Positions 63,990 to 64,000 of a stretch of 64,000 bases of DNA are shown here, in pieces. Each line of letters starts with the position of its first letter. Within the stretch, counting starts at the first letter, position 1. Under the pieces are notes generated by a model. The model searched no databases. It was not told the origin of the DNA and saw only the letters and a program-made list of their open reading frames with translations. A program made the translations under genes and the position numbers. The stretch is from Endomicrobiales bacterium (GTDB lineage Bacteria > Elusimicrobiota > Endomicrobiia > Endomicrobiales > JALOBY01), in assembly GCA_023228045.1 (NCBI GenBank), contig JALOBY010000001.1:48169-112168 (forward strand), in the 5' to 3' direction.

Positions 63990-64000
63990 ATGCAAAAAAA
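63990..64000 (+). CDS. Possible start of a plus-strand gene (partial)
   Basis: AAAGGAG is followed after five bases by ATG CAA AAA, at the very edge of the window. An ATG at 63986 in another frame is an alternative but too close to the ribosome-binding site. If real, it is the only plus-strand gene here and is divergent from the glycosyltransferase. The product cannot be told. Confidence 0.35.

Overview
The window is a dense, low-GC bacterial chromosome segment. Every gene I can support lies on the minus strand; the only plus-strand signal is a possible gene start in the last 15 bases. The content is almost all housekeeping. It suggests a didermic, probably anaerobic bacterium. A beta-barrel porin and a PorV-like outer-membrane protein imply an outer membrane. 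MurE carries the DNPR motif typical of meso-diaminopimelate peptidoglycan. Isoprenoids come from the DXP route (Dxr, IspG). A ferredoxin, the redox repressor Rex and a LUD-domain protein fit an anaerobe. The gene set and the PorV/YPNPFNP proteins would fit Elusimicrobiota or a neighbouring phylum, but that placement is inference.

Layout, read 5'->3' on the minus strand from the right edge. (1) 63.8-61.4 kb: a large GT39-like membrane glycosyltransferase. (2) 61.4-49.4 kb: a heat-shock and macromolecule-synthesis run, hrcA-grpE-dnaK-dnaJ-rsmE-mtaB-HIT-rpsU-NIF3-dnaG-rpoD, driven by a consensus promoter with a CIRCE operator. (3) 49.3-47.1 kb: tRNA-Met, tRNA-Val, a zinc-ribbon protein, an RNase H-like protein, RNase P RNA and a half-size TSUP transporter. 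(4) 46.9-38.1 kb: a dcw cell-wall cluster, mraZ-rsmH-ftsL-ftsI-murE-murF-mraY-murD, again with a consensus promoter and two MraZ-like boxes. (5) 38.0-29.9 kb: a complete phosphate regulon, phoB-phoR-porin-pstS-pstC-pstA-pstB-phoU. (6) 29.9-26.1 kb: nadC-birA-nitroreductase-LUD-rex. (7) 25.9-11.3 kb: rpsB-tsf-pyrH-frr-ferredoxin-uppS-cdsA-dxr-rseP-ispG-greA-proS, then an inserted TPR gene and two secreted/outer-membrane genes. (8) 11.2-0.1 kb: rimP-nusA-infB-rbfA-nrnA-truB-ribF-rpsO-pnp-accB-uppP.

The most unusual signal is non-coding. Three copies of an exactly 157-bp, near-palindromic element (23551-23707, 41943-42099, 52835-52991) each sit between the stop codon of one gene and the start of the next, with 4-5 bp flanking direct repeats. 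They look like a MITE or ERIC-like family. One copy supplies the stop codon of pyrH, and all three keep the same 52-codon frame open. Other points of interest are a porin mRNA leader made of four consecutive hairpins, a branched rpsB leader, a TPR gene bracketed by a 13-bp direct repeat derived from the proS 3' end, and a 19-nt GC-rich palindrome shared by the porin leader and RNase P RNA. I found no CRISPR array, prophage, transposase or defence system.
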